Below, one piece after another: positions 44,101 through 56,321 of a DNA stretch of 64,000 bases. The position numbers were made by a program, and so were the translations under genes. The DNA is from Polytrichum commune (taxonomy: Eukaryota; Streptophyta; Polytrichopsida; Polytrichales; Polytrichaceae). The stretch spans positions 53,191,169 to 53,255,168 of the forward strand of contig OX485806.1 in the NCBI GenBank assembly GCA_950295325.1. The letters run 5' to 3'. The notes beneath the pieces are model-generated. The model saw only the letters and a program-made list of their open reading frames with translations, did not search any database and was not told where the DNA came from. Each line of letters begins with the position of its first letter. The stretch's first letter is position 1.

Positions 44101-44604
44101 ACGACTCCAAGAGAGATTGGGATGTCAAGTTAACTGCGGCATTGTGGGCTTATCAAACTACGTTCAATGTGACAACACAAGCCACACCATTCTCATTGGT
44201 GTATGGTTTGGAAGCCACTCTTCCCATTGAATTTGAGGTGGAGTCATTGCGAGTTGTTGTGAATTCACGTCTCACGGATAGTTAGTCATTGAGGAATAGA
44301 CTGACAACACTTGAAGAACGGAACGAGAACAGGAGGACGAGTGTTCAACACATCAAGGCCATCCAAAGGCGGAGAAAGATCACCTTTGACAAGCGGCACA
44401 ACACACAGACCTTACGGCCAAGCATGATGGTCTTACTTCATGATGCTAGGAAATTGGAGTTTCCGAGTAAGTTTGATGCCGTGTGGTTGGGCCCATACCT
44501 CATTCGTAAGGCATTCCCAAACAACTCATTGCAATTATAAACATTGAATGGTGAGAGTTTTCCAACTCGCACATCCGGCAGTCGGTGCAAAGAGTACAGA
44601 GCTT
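41109..44604 (+). pseudogene. Element C pol relic: reverse transcriptase, RNase H, integrase
   Basis: Decayed plus-strand relative of element B pol. Visible blocks: IHVIKMHSNKDTFPILLDRP, FAWSYDELRGIPREMVEHR, the reverse transcriptase with YTFMDGYAGYNQI and VFVDDFSTQS (about 42,330-42,550), RNase H with AERNYSTAERECLAMVFSVK, the zinc head HDSACGGHFSG and CDACQRYAR, the integrase core with GIDYVGEV and HPQTNGQT, and the terminal CKEYRA at about 44,604. In-frame stops occur at 41,701, 41,840, 42,236, 42,793, 43,626 and others, and a deletion near 42.8 kb removes part of the connection domain. The integrase Glu (GQTERVNG in B) reads GQTKCVNG, so that residue is lost. Confidence 0.92.
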
Positions 44605-44664
44605 GACACACACTTGCCTGCGAAGCGATAGATTCGGGATCCATCCCCTGATGGTCGCCAGTTA

Positions 44665-46233
44665 TGTGAGCCCGAATTTGTGTTCACAATTCAAGTTAAC
44701 ATTTTGAAAACATAAAAAATATAAAAATTAGTAATTGTTGAGTTAGTTTGATTGCTAAGATTGGGTGGGAGTTAAGGATTAGACTTAGGTAGAGTTAAGT
44801 TGTTTGACTTAAGTATTAAGGGTGGGAGATTGAAAATGAGCTAATTACTTGCTTTAGAATTAGGTGATACCAAGTCAATTGGTTTCGGATTAGTTTAATG
44901 TTCGTTTTAGGCTTTGAACCCAGTCTGTTTAGAGATGGGGGAAGTTTTTTTCGGCAGCGGATCAGGTGTTGGTTTCTAGTATCATGAGAGAGGCTCCTGA
45001 TGCGAGCTGGGAGAAGGAGGGCAGTCAAGGAATAGGGGATTAGAGAAAATGGCAGAGGAGGTGTGAAAGCTCTTGGAGCTGCTTGCCGCGAAGGGAATGA
45101 ACACTGTTGGAGGGCTCGGGGGCGAGCAAGGAACATCAGTTTCCGAAGAAGGGGGTGGTGGTTGCAGGAGAAATGGAGACTCGCATCTAGGAGATGCCCT
45201 GGGAAGAATTGCAGCCGAAGGGTGAAGATTACTAACCTAACTCTTGGCGTGGAGGTGTGACTGTGAACATGAAATGGTTCCATCACAAACCGACTGGATG
45301 AGCGCCGCGACCAAGAGAATCCATGGGATGTTTGGTAAAATCAAACAGAGAGCCTTGATCACAACTACAATTGTTGCCGAGCCGCCAAGGGGTTAGCATC
45401 TAGGCCGAAGAACCAATCGCTACGGAATGACGGCATGAGCCAATGTTGGTTGGGTGATGCATCTAGCATTCACTTGGTCAATGCTGAAATTGTCCCGCAA
45501 GCCTAATGGGTATGCAATGCAGAGGTCTGACAAGGGCCGCAACTCCAAGTTGAATCATTTAGAAACAGGGGAACGGTTCTGCGCTTCAGCTCACACCTCG
45601 ATTACAGGCATCTGGGCAGAGACAAGTAAAGGCTGCGAGATAGAAGGTGAGAGTCATTGTCGCTCACTGTCAACCCACTCAGGAAGGAAACTGTTGCCTT
45701 GGCATTCCAGGGTATTTCGAGGGGATTAAGACAGATGTGGCTGCCTAGAGCCGACTGCAGTAGCCAGTTGCCAAGGAAATGAGGAGCAAGGTAGACCGGG
45801 GAAGGGCAACCTCCTGGAGTATGGCAGCCTAGCAGTTATAACAGTTGAATTGATGTTGGGAAGGAGAAAGGGCAGTAAGTAGAGAATCAAAGAGGTAGCA
45901 TTGGGTGACTAACTAGGTTAGTGGGGAGACCAACAAGGGTGACCTTGAGGTGACCAGTGCTTTGAATTTAGATTAGTTTATCGTGTTAGAGTTAATGCTT
46001 TGATTAGGTGTGTGGAGTTTTATAAAAAGAAATCAAAGTTGATAATCACTACAAGGAGGAAGAGTATTTCCTGAATGCTTGTGGCCTCTGGTATTTGTAT
46101 AAAGAGTGCATTGAGACTCATATCACTGGGCATTGGGTGTTAAACTCAAGGGTCAAGCAATGAGGCAAGTACATGTGAGCCACAAGCTCTCACCCGAACT
46201 ACGACGCACAAGGGTGGGGGTTTAGGGCTGATA
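44665..46233 (+). mobile_element. Element C 3' LTR (about 1.57 kb)
   Basis: Starts TGTGAGCCCGAATTTG right after TGGTCGCCAGTTA, the same junction as in element B (GGTCGCCAATTA before TGTGAGCCC). The far end around 46,170-46,233 (ATGTGAGCCACAAGC, ACTACGACGC, AAGGGTGGGGGTTTAGG) matches the end of the element B LTR with substitutions. The middle is poorly alignable by eye. No 5' LTR partner remains. Confidence 0.75.
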
Positions 46234-47049
46234 TAGTTCCCTCGGCATTGCGATTGATTCAGCGGTGAAGTCAGCCTCATGGATGCCCATCCATTGCGGC
46301 ACTGAGTTTTTAGTCCGCTTCTCTGAATCTTTGAACTCCCAGTAGAATCAGCCTTCCCGCTTCTGGATTCGGCTTGTGTCACACCCTCCCTTTTGTTATT
46401 CGTTGATGAATGAGTTGAATTAATGGCAGAGAATTCAGCCAGCCTCCCAACCAATCTTTAAGTTTTAAGTCTGAACCTCACGACTAGCTGCCTTGTATGT
46501 AATAGTGAATCCCCACAAACCCAAGATCTTAGTCAATTGAGAATTGGCGGTAGCTCATTGCACCTGCCACCTCCTCCTGATGCCTTTGAAACGCATCCCT
46601 TCCAACATGCCCTTAGTGTTTCCCCGAGGTCTCTTTGGACTCGGTGGTAGTTGCCAAACAAATCGGCTCTCCCCTTTACCTTGAGAAATTACCAGCTTGT
46701 AGCCATGTTTTTCTGGCATCCCACTGAAGTTCCCCCCCTTCTTGAGCCTCTACATCAAAGTCCGGAGGTAGTTGTGTTTTTGGGCAGCGCTTCGCCCTGG
46801 CGCGGTAGCTTTTTTACCGCCTCCGAGAGATAAGAGAATGATCCCCAACCCGAGGCTTCCTAGGCCACCTTCCGCTGATCCGAGAATTTCGAGGTCAATC
46901 CATTTGAGGAGGCCCCCTCCCCCTCTAAAGGATGTAACTCTAACCCTAAAACGAACAGTGTTTTGGCCCAATCAACCACCCTAAAACAAATACTAACCTG
47001 AGTCATATCCCAACTAACTCTAAGCTTTACCTACAATTAATTAATTCCC

Positions 47050-47231
47050 AAATCAATACTTATAGCCTCAAGCCCAAAGTAATTCCCATATAAACCTTTA
47101 AACTCAACTCAAACCTAAACTTAAAGTCTCACTATTTTTATCCTTTTGAATAATCTTTGTAAATACAAAGCCTAAGGTTTTAATGTTTTTTAGGATTAAG
47201 AACACATGTGGGCACCATATTGGACTCACAC
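47050..47231 (-). mobile_element. Possible LTR terminus, element B/C type
   Basis: On the minus strand the sequence starts TGTGAGTCCAATATGGTGCC, close to the element B LTR start TGTGAGCCCAAAAGGGTGCC. The extent of the remnant leftward is unclear; 47,050 is only a nominal limit. Confidence 0.4.
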
Positions 47232-50200
47232 ATAGTCTTAATAACAGTCACAAGTAAATGCCAAATTCTTGAAGGCGTACATGGCCCTTATTCCTTTTAT
47301 ATTGGCTCTCTGGCCTTCCACCAAACGTTATGGGACAATGGCACCTCCTTTCTTCTCTGCAATTCACCTCCTCTGACCAGGCTCCTCAGTTTCCCGACCT
47401 TTCGCCGCCACTGCATACCATGGTCCTGGCCTTCAAGATTATGATCACCTCTTGAGATAGTTATTTAGATGATGGATCTTACAAAATTTGGTCACGAGGT
47501 TTACTCCGATGCCCAATTCTCAATTTCATTGAGTTATCTCAACTTACAACTTCACTGTGGGCACCACATTCTTCACACAAGAGAGAAAGTTGTGTTCCTT
47601 TCTCAGATAGGACATTCCACATACATCTCCCCTGGTAGTAAACTTACTTAATCCTTGGGGAATCAACAGAAAGGTATGTCAACTAACACAATTTGCTTAC
47701 GTCATGTCGAGAATAAACATGTAATTAACCGTGTTACTCTAGTTTGTTCCAGAATTTATGGCACTTTAAGGTTGTCTGATTTACACTTCTCCTTTCAAAG
47801 TTGCATGTGTTGTGGTTCTGACAACTTCAAATTGATTGAGTGCCAAATACATATTTAATCATTTTCACAGGTTATATAAACTCATCAAGGTGTTGAGGTA
47901 AATTATGAGAAAAAGACTGCACTGAATAAAACGTTGTATTTTAGGTCCTCATACATACCTACCTCGAATGAGGAGTATGTTGAACCTCAATTCTTTCTCT
48001 AGTAATGTGTAGGAATTACAGGGTTTCACACCATTCCATAACAAATTGACGCAAGCAGAATTAAGGAGATTCTTACTCTTCACTAGCGAGGTATGTGGCA
48101 TAATATTTTTGTGATTAAGCCATTAAATATCACCCACACAATATCCTCCGAATTGTAGTGAAAGGACGGTCCTCACTAAGATCCTTGCAATTCAGAAACA
48201 TAAGACTCACATTGAGAGATGTAGAAATGTGCGTCACATTTTTATATCATAATGGGATTTTGTTTACAAAACAAGGGCTTCACACCTAGAAAATTGGTCT
48301 TTCTTTAAAGACATAAAGCATCACTTGAAGAAGGCAAAGAATCTACTCTCTTTCCAAGAGGTAAAACTAGACAAACCTCTCTCGCCTATAGGTTTGCTCA
48401 TATCTCGATCCTTTGAGTCTCTTCCCTTTGATCACTTGTCTATGGCCCTGCCCATTCGACTTTCCCATCCTAATATTTAGTTTAGGTGAAGAAAAGAATT
48501 CACTTCTTACTCTATTATACTAATTAGTCACTAATTTCATATTTTCCTATTCATTCGGCATTCTAATTTCCATTTGGAGCACATATTTCATCAAAATTCA
48601 AAAAGTCATACGTCCTCTCCAAAATTTTGTATCACAATGCCTTTGCTATCATTGTCCAAAGGCTCAAAGAAATCTCCATTAGGTCCTGCTATAGGGTCAA
48701 TTTTTATAACCTCATTGGTTAACAATTTAGAATCTCCAAACATCATGTTCATTGGATACTATGCGGCCAAATTCTGGTCCACTGATGCCATGCATTGGTA
48801 TAAATGGATACTAAATTTCTAGCCCTAGCCAAACTGAACCGATTTTTGGTTTTGTTGTGCAAAAAGAAAATACCTATTCCAATTCTTTTGGCAAGACAAG
48901 GAGGATGGACACTTGGGCCAATACGTGCTTGGCCAAATAGATCAAACGTGTGCCACCTGTGAGCAAGAATCAACCTCCCTTAATTGCATCCTAGTTGGTG
49001 TGGAGGAATCTTTTCTTCACACAATCAAACTTTACCATTCACATACACACTTGTTCCATTTGATGGTGAGAGAAGTGGTGTGCACGACACCCTTTTATTA
49101 CAAAAACAACAGGTACTAAGAAATACTCGAGTGGCGGATACGATCCATGCATTGCATTGCTTCTTTTTGCCACTGATGGCCTAATGTAGCCCCATAATCA
49201 CGCACCTAATCCCTACTTGCTAGTAGAACAATAGCCTTCCACAGCCACTTCCAAATATCCTCGCTTTGCCTACATTAAGTGTTCATGCCCGGTCTCCTTT
49301 CAAAACTACTCACTTTGTTTGACTGGTTGTTACAGCAGTCTCCCAATGCATGCATTTGTGAATTACAATTGCATGGCCTCCACACCTCGACCCTAAGGCC
49401 GATGAAGAGTGTCCCTCTCTACACTAACAGTGGCTCATCCTCGCTTTGCCCTACCTAAGTTTTCCCGTATGCAGGAGTGGGGCCCTGGTATCGTAGGTGA
49501 TGATGTTGGTTGTCTGAGCCAGCATTGCAGCAACAACTTCGCTCTCTGGTCTGTCCTACGGTGACAATTCTGCCACTTCAGATTACTTAGCCGTGTTCCG
49601 CTTGTTGCACTGGTCAAGTGCCTCCGCTAGCTTATTAGGCATTTTTTTCCCATGTGGTGGCGGTTGTGGGCGGCCGTCAAAGTGCCATGTTCGAAGCGGT
49701 TGTCGGCCAACCTTCTTGCAAACAAGCCAGCGGCGACGCGTGGTGGTTGTTGCTCCTGCTACTTGTCAACTTGAATCCCCCTCCAGAATCTCCGCGATCA
49801 AGAACCATTCCTCCTGGTCCCATTCCGATCGCTCGTAGCTTGGGTAGTGTCGGCCCTCACCCTCTCTTCTTCTTGGTCTGCCTCCCCTTCGTCGCCTTCT
49901 TCCCCATCCTTTCGCTTCTCCTAATATGACATGCTCAATTGCAATGCTTATGGTCGCCTTTAATGCAGCAAGTTGGTCGGGGGCGTCTGTCTCCAGAAAA
50001 TTGCCTGACTTTGTCCGGAACTCTCATGTGTATGGTGTTTCCTCCTTTGGTAGAGGGACCACCCTTAGACTCTCACCCACATTGTGCATCCTGGACTGGG
50101 TGAGATCCCCATTCGCACAATGCCGTATCATCCCAGTGGCGACGCGAATTCAGTCCTCCACCTCTTCGCCGGATCTTCACTACCCTCAACGCCATTTTCG

Positions 50201-50879
50201 CGTAGAACGACCCCTCCTTTAGCGCCGCATCTCACTCCCCGACCTGCGTTACACCATCAACACCACAAGACTCCTCCAAATTTTGCCGCCCATCCCCGCG
50301 AACCCTGTTGAGGTAGAAACCCACGTGAATGTTGTCCCCGGATGGATTCGTGAATGCCTCAGATCTTCAGCAACTTCGACATTTGGCGGCAAGTTTGTCC
50401 AAACTTCAGTAGCCGCTCCCGATTGCGAGGTAGCTTTCGCCGAATGGGTGGCACCGATCCTTTTTCATCCCGATCTTTCACCTTCAAGCCCACACATGTA
50501 GCCTCCTGGATGCATTGCCCGAGAGTCTGGGACAACCCAACCACACTAGCCACAACTATGATGTTGCTATTGCTGCCTCCTACGCCCATTCTCCACGTCC
50601 CAATGCAGCAGAGCTTCCGCACACGCCCCTCCTTCCGCACTCGCTTCCCTCTCATTGCATAATGAGCCTCTCCTTCCTTGCCTTCCAAGACCCCTCCAAC
50701 TTCCTCTTTTTTCCTCGCGTTGCCTAGCATTTTTTGGGCCGCCCGAAAAGAAAAATGGGTTTGGCCTCCTTCCTTGTCCTTTCCCCTTCTAAGACTCCCT
50801 CCTCCCACACACATTAAATTTTTACCCCTTTTTATTTTATTTTATTTTCTTTTAAAAAAGAGATTGGCCTTATCACTCA

Positions 50880-50943
50880 ATTTTTCACCTTTTGATATTT
50901 AATTCATGGTTAATTAACATGTGAGACCATCCCTAGGGCTCAC
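50880..50943 (-). mobile_element. Possible LTR terminus, element B/C type (weak)
   Basis: On the minus strand it starts TGTGAGCCCTAGGGATGG and soon has CTCACATG, resembling the LTR start of elements B and C. The similarity is limited to about 25 bp. Confidence 0.25.
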
Positions 50944-53900
50944 ACCACCTTAGACCACAAGGTTCCACCACACATGAAGTGCAATGTTGGTTTCCATGGC
51001 TAGAGGCATATTGACAACTGAATTTGTACATTCTTATGTGTTTGATATCGACTGACCATTTGATCATAATGATTGTCAATGCCTCCTCATGGCATCCAAG
51101 AATCTTGATTTCAGAATAGCAATTTGTGGATGCTAAGGTCATTCATTAAATACACATTCAACATTCTATTTACATGGTGGAGGTCCATGGCAATCATACC
51201 CTTTTGGTTGTAGAATTTTTCTTCGGCCAATGTGGCGAGGATATAACAAACTTGAAATAATGATTTTTGAGGCTAGACATATGATACTCCAATTTTTTTT
51301 ATTATCAACTAAACTTTTCTCACTACAAGTTTTGCACCATCAAAAATATTCAATGTTTTCTTTACATTTTTTGCCATGTGGAGGTAAATTATTGCCCAAA
51401 ATTGTTGTTGTTTACATTTGCCTTGATTTGATGGGCCTTAATGGAAAATCTCCTACAAACATCACTTCTTGGATTTAATAAATTCACATAGGTGGTCCAA
51501 TTAATATGTATAATTATTTGATCCCAAAACATGGCTAACCTAAACAAGTCAATCAAGCATAAAGATCTCGGTGGCAAACCTCAAAGATTTGAGCATTTTC
51601 TAACCCAAACTAGGCAAGTGGATAAGAAAAATCTCCAAATTCCTAAGCTTGGGAACCAAAATCAAATTTTTAGGCGTCTTGGGCAACTTACATTGTTTCA
51701 AACAAGAGATGTTGGGTTTGCACACGAATTGCCACTAAAGGAGAAGAAAACCCCCAAGGTGCAGTATTTCTCATAGAAAATGGGTGTACAAATGATAATT
51801 TGTAAATAATGCCAACCATTTTTATGAGCAAGCATTTGTAAACCAATTGCACACCCTTGACCTTTCTTGATGGAATGTGAATGCATCTTGTGTTACAATA
51901 GCCGACATGTTATCTTCCATCAACATGACATCCACAACCACAAAATCGATGTTTGAACTTGAAGGACATATTATCCTCATTTCTTGCTCCAATGAGACTT
52001 GGGAGATGTGGACAACATTATGTGATGCGCACAATGAAGGAAACTTAGTCAACCAACAAACTTTAAAAATATATATCATAGAAAAGGATGTAAACGCCCT
52101 ACCTATTTCAAAAGAATTGTTTAGGCCACTCCAAAGGCTCAAAAAATTAAAACTGCACTCTATCCATCTCAAGAGCATGGTTAAGAGGTAGCTATCCTAC
52201 CCTCAAACTGATCCTATCATAACTTGAGGAGTAAAGATACCCCCCATAGAGCCACCTTAAAATAAGCATAAAAGCGCACCAATACCAACACCAACAAAAG
52301 GTAATCCAACAACCAAAAAATAAAAATTTGTAGTAACAAAAACCAACACCATTTTCATAACCAAAATCAAAATGATGGTCCCTTGAGGAAACTAACATTT
52401 GGGAACACATGGGAACAAGAAACAACCCGTCGGGAGCATTGTAGACAATAAACAACCCTTTGAAAATACTAGAATTAATCGGGGAGCTCTGATAACATGG
52501 GTACAAATGGAAAGGACCATGTTCGTGGTTTTAAGGCATGTTACCGTAAAATTAGGAGAAGACATGCAACTTTAGAATACCCAACCCATAGTGATAGGGG
52601 TAGACATAAGGTTTTAAATGACAAGAGTTTGATACAATCATTTTGAAAACAAATTATGCAAAAAAACATTTATGGATGAATCATAATATAGCATTAGAGC
52701 ATAAATATGTAATACATCGAGAAGGAAAAATCCAACTCAATTTTTTTAAAGCCACCTCGACTATACTTGGAGTTTTGGCAATTACCAATTCTTATTAGTA
52801 GCCAATATTGGTAATCTCACACTTACACATAATATGGAATATGTAACCATCATGTGGATATAATAGAATGTTAGAATTATGACATCTACAAGATATATTG
52901 GTTGTAACCATTCATGAGATGCTCTCATTTACAAATATCATAGGTTAAGATCTTGCATTAGCCACATATCAAATTTTTACAAATGCCCTAGGGTCATGAT
53001 CCAAATTCATAACCCTCTTCAACATAAAAAATCAATTCATAACTTTGGTCACAAAGTTTTTGTGTAAGTTTGCTTACTATAAAACTCCTAACATTTTTGT
53101 TATATTATTTAGGAGGAACATCATCCAACCCAATCCAACTTTACCCTTTTCATTGGGGGTTTTTAAAGATTGTCCCATTGTTTTATTTGGTTGCACCCAT
53201 CAACATGACAATGTCGTTTGGTTGATGCAATTTATCTCGGATATAAATATTCCATAATTTTTTTATGATTAAGTTCAACTAGGGTGAGATATTTGGTTTA
53301 CATTTATACCAATCCATGGTTGATGTTGGAGAGGGTGGATTGTGATTCTAGCCATATGGTATTTAATGAACATGATTTTCAAAGAATTTGACATGTATTT
53401 CTCCTCATTTAATCTAACATGCATTTCTAACGTATTAAACGACATTTTTGGGGTGATGTTTATTTGTATATCTACATTGGTATTAATAGAATTCAACCTC
53501 CAACATGTGTTGGTTCCTCTAAATCATTGTCTTTCCTAGAATTGATTCATGCGGCAATACCTCCTCATGGTCATACCTTGGTGGCATTTTCTACCCTATG
53601 ACATCACATCCCACACAGATTCAACTCATCCACATTTTTTATTCCAATTTTGTCACTGCACGATCGTGTTTCCAAGGCCATACAAAAACCCAAAATTGAA
53701 GTGTTTGTGTATACTCAAGTCCTTTGCCTTCCCATCACAATGGGTAGGACCAATTTGCAATGGGAGAAGAGTTATTCTACATTGTTAGTAGGAACCAAGT
53801 TTAAAATGAGCAATAAAAAGCAAGTTAAGGGGTGAGAATGACAATCTAGTTCCAATCATTGTTCATTTGCTTTTGTATATGTGTAATGTGTTTGTGCAAT

Positions 53901-54278
53901 CTTAACTATAATTCTATTGAATTCCAATAGGTTATGTGTCGTAGTACTTGCTAGCTCCCATTAACTTATCTTCACCATTTTTCAACTCTAGTAAATATCA
54001 CGAGTGCTAACCTTGCATATCTCACACACATGCATGATTAGCTCCCCATACCTTGGACCTCCAAGCTCATAGCTTGGTAACCAAATCCTTTTACACATGC
54101 ATTCGGGACTCTCCCCTTGGTAGGTAGCCATTGGTGAGGTGTAGATTATGTTCATTGAAGTCCAATTTTGAGTTGGTCATCGCCTTGCCGGAGAAACATT
54201 AAAACAACTTAAAATACTTGGCAACTTTGCCCCCACATTGGGCCAATGCCCATGAAAGCCGTATTGTTTTCTAGCCTT

Positions 54279-56163
54279 TGTGCACCCTTCCTTGAAAAAT
54301 GCCTACAACATCATGGGCATAAAGGGGAGTCTGGAGCCACCCGAGACTCATAACGTCATAGATGAGAAGGGCCAAGGGCGTTACAAATTCCTCCCATCCA
54401 CTCACTTTATGTCATGAGGCTAAATCCATGAGCATTGGGTAGCGTATGGCCTCTAGATTCTAGAATGCTTAAGAACTCCCCAATCGGAGGTGTGAACTAG
54501 GAGATATGCCAATTTGAGTGGGGCGTTGCTTGGGAACAATGCCCAACACTCTAGGGGGCATTGTGGTGGGACAACAATGCCATGGGAGTGGTTGTCGCGC
54601 ACCTCTCCATGAGGAGTGCCCGCAACACCATGGGCACAAGGGGGGCCTCGGAGTGACACCCGGGACTTGTGGCCCCATTGGTGAGAGGGCCCAAGTACTT
54701 CTAGTGTGGATGAAGGCCTCGGGCGTTGAAAATGCCTCTCACCCACGGAGACTAAGAGTCATGAGGGTAAGGCCATGAGATTTGAGTAGCTTATGGCGGA
54801 GGAATTTTAGAATGCTAAGGAACACCTCAATCGGAGGTGCAAGCTAGGAGATATGGCAATTTGAGTGGGGTGTTGTCCTAGGAGTGACCTGGGAGTGGCG
54901 CCCGGGACTGCCTAGGTTTGAAGTGCCATAACTTCCTCAGTATTTGCCTGAATGGGGCAAGTGATGGATCCGTCAGCATCTACACAAAGTGTAGATAACG
55001 ATGGAGTGGTTGCTTGATAGCATCAGACATCCTATGTAGAAGTAATGGTGGTCTGAAGCTGTTGGGGGGTTCTAGCCCCACCGGCCAAGGGAAATTGTGT
55101 ACTTGGCCCCAACCCTTGTAGAGAGACAAAAAGATACTTGACGGTGGGGTAGGGGCCCCGCCCAAAGTCCTAGAGGCTTATATGGGTGAGGCGGCTTAGC
55201 GGACCGACCCCCCCGGAGCATAATTGGCAATGTGTTCCGGGTAGTTGTAGTGTTGTTTTGGCAACACAATGATCAACTCAAGAGTGGACTTTCATGAATG
55301 GAAGTCCACCTTAGCCATTGGCTACCTACTAAAGGGAGAGTCATGAATGCATGTGTAGGAGGGTTTGGTGACCAAGTTATGAGCTTGAATGTCTACGGTA
55401 TTGGGAGGTAACCATGCATGTGCGTGGGATGTGCAGGTTAGCGTTTGTGGCACTTGCTAGGTTGGAAGGCGGTCAAGCTAAGTTAAGGAAAACTAGCAAA
55501 GGTTGCGACAGTGGCGCACAAGACTACCGATGTTAGTACAACCATCATCCCTAAATACTTGCTTGAATGGGGCAATGGGAAGTCTATCAACATCTATGCA
55601 AAGTGTAGATGTTGATGAAATGGTTGGTTGATAGAATCAAAGATCCAATAAAGAAATTATGGAGGTTATGGAGACCTCCAACCCCAACGGCTAAGGGAAA
55701 ATATCTACCTTGCCCCAACCCTTAGGAAATAGGCAAAATAGTATTTGACAATGGGATAGGGGCCCTACCCAAAGTCCTAGAGGCTTATACAAGGAGGCAA
55801 TGTTGGTGACAAACCCCACCCCGTGTAGAACATCACGGCCTCCACGTGCGTTGGCCCAATGTGAAGACAAAATTGACAAATATATTTTGGGTTGTTTTAA
55901 TATTGTTCTTGCAATGCAATAATCAACTCAAGATTGGACTTTCATGAACGGAAGTCTACATCTAACCAATGGCTACCTACCAGGAGGAAAACATTGAATG
56001 CATGTGTAGGAGGGTTTGGTAACCAAGCTATGAACTTGGAGGTCTAAGATACAAGAAGCAAACCATGCATGTGTTTGGAATATGCGGTGTTAACACTTGT
56101 GACACCTATTAGAGTTGAAAATTGGTGAAAATAAGTCAAGGGGATCTAGTAAGAGTTGCAATA
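54279..56163 (+). mobile_element. Second-layer LTR (plus), split by a third-layer LTR
   Basis: Pieces 54,279-54,592 and 55,511-56,163 make one plus-strand LTR of the hairpin family: start TGTGCACCCTTCC, end AGAGTTGCAATA. It sits inside the minus-strand LTR starting at 53,937. The ends are worn and I see no clear target duplication (GCCTT versus GCAGC). It is itself interrupted by 54,593-55,510. Confidence 0.75.
54593..55510 (+). mobile_element. Third-layer solo LTR (918 bp) in the nest
   Basis: Starts TGTCGCGCACCTCTCC and ends GGTTGCGACA. Flanks GTGGT (54,588-54,592) and GTGGC (55,511-55,515) are a target duplication with one mismatch. It is moderately diverged from element D's LTR and shorter by small deletions. 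Its inverted repeat at 54,978-54,996 has the stem pair ATCTACA/TGTAGAT where the young copies have ATCTACG/CGTAGAT. Confidence 0.88.
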
Positions 56164-56316
56164 GCAGCAAACAAGGTTGGTCGACAATCCCGCCACCCCA
56201 TATAAACCTCTCAATATAAGACTTTGGGCAAGGCCCGTACCCCATTGTCAAGTAACTATAAAGTCTTTCTCCTAAGGGTTGGGGCCAAGTAGACATTTTC
56301 CCTTAGCCATCGGGGT

Positions 56317-56321
56317 TGGAG
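56317..56321. other. Target-site duplication of element D, left copy (TGGAG)
   Basis: TGGAG directly before the 5' LTR; repeated directly after the 3' LTR at 63,549-63,553. Confidence 0.95.

Larger units (their letters stand above)
46234..53936. other. Unrecognised DNA with two LTR-end-like sequences
   Basis: No gene recognised. Sequences ending at 47,231 (GTGGGCACCATATTGGACTCACA, shown here only as its key ends GTGGGCACC and ACTCACA) and at 50,943 (CCCTAGGGCTCACA) resemble the start, on the minus strand, of element B/C-type LTRs (TGTGAGCCC...GTGCCCACAT). Between about 49.4 and 50.8 kb the sequence is more C-rich, with short proline-rich ORFs I do not trust. From about 51 to 53.9 kb it is AT-rich. 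Confidence 0.5.

Noticed and set aside
49435..50814. Short proline- and serine-rich ORFs in a C-rich stretch
   Set aside because: They overlap on both strands and in several frames, as expected from composition; no domain or splice structure is evident.
51877..52191. 104-codon plus ORF with NETWEMWTTLCDAHNEG, slightly like copia gag
   Set aside because: One short resemblance only; no zinc knuckle, no pol, no LTR nearby.
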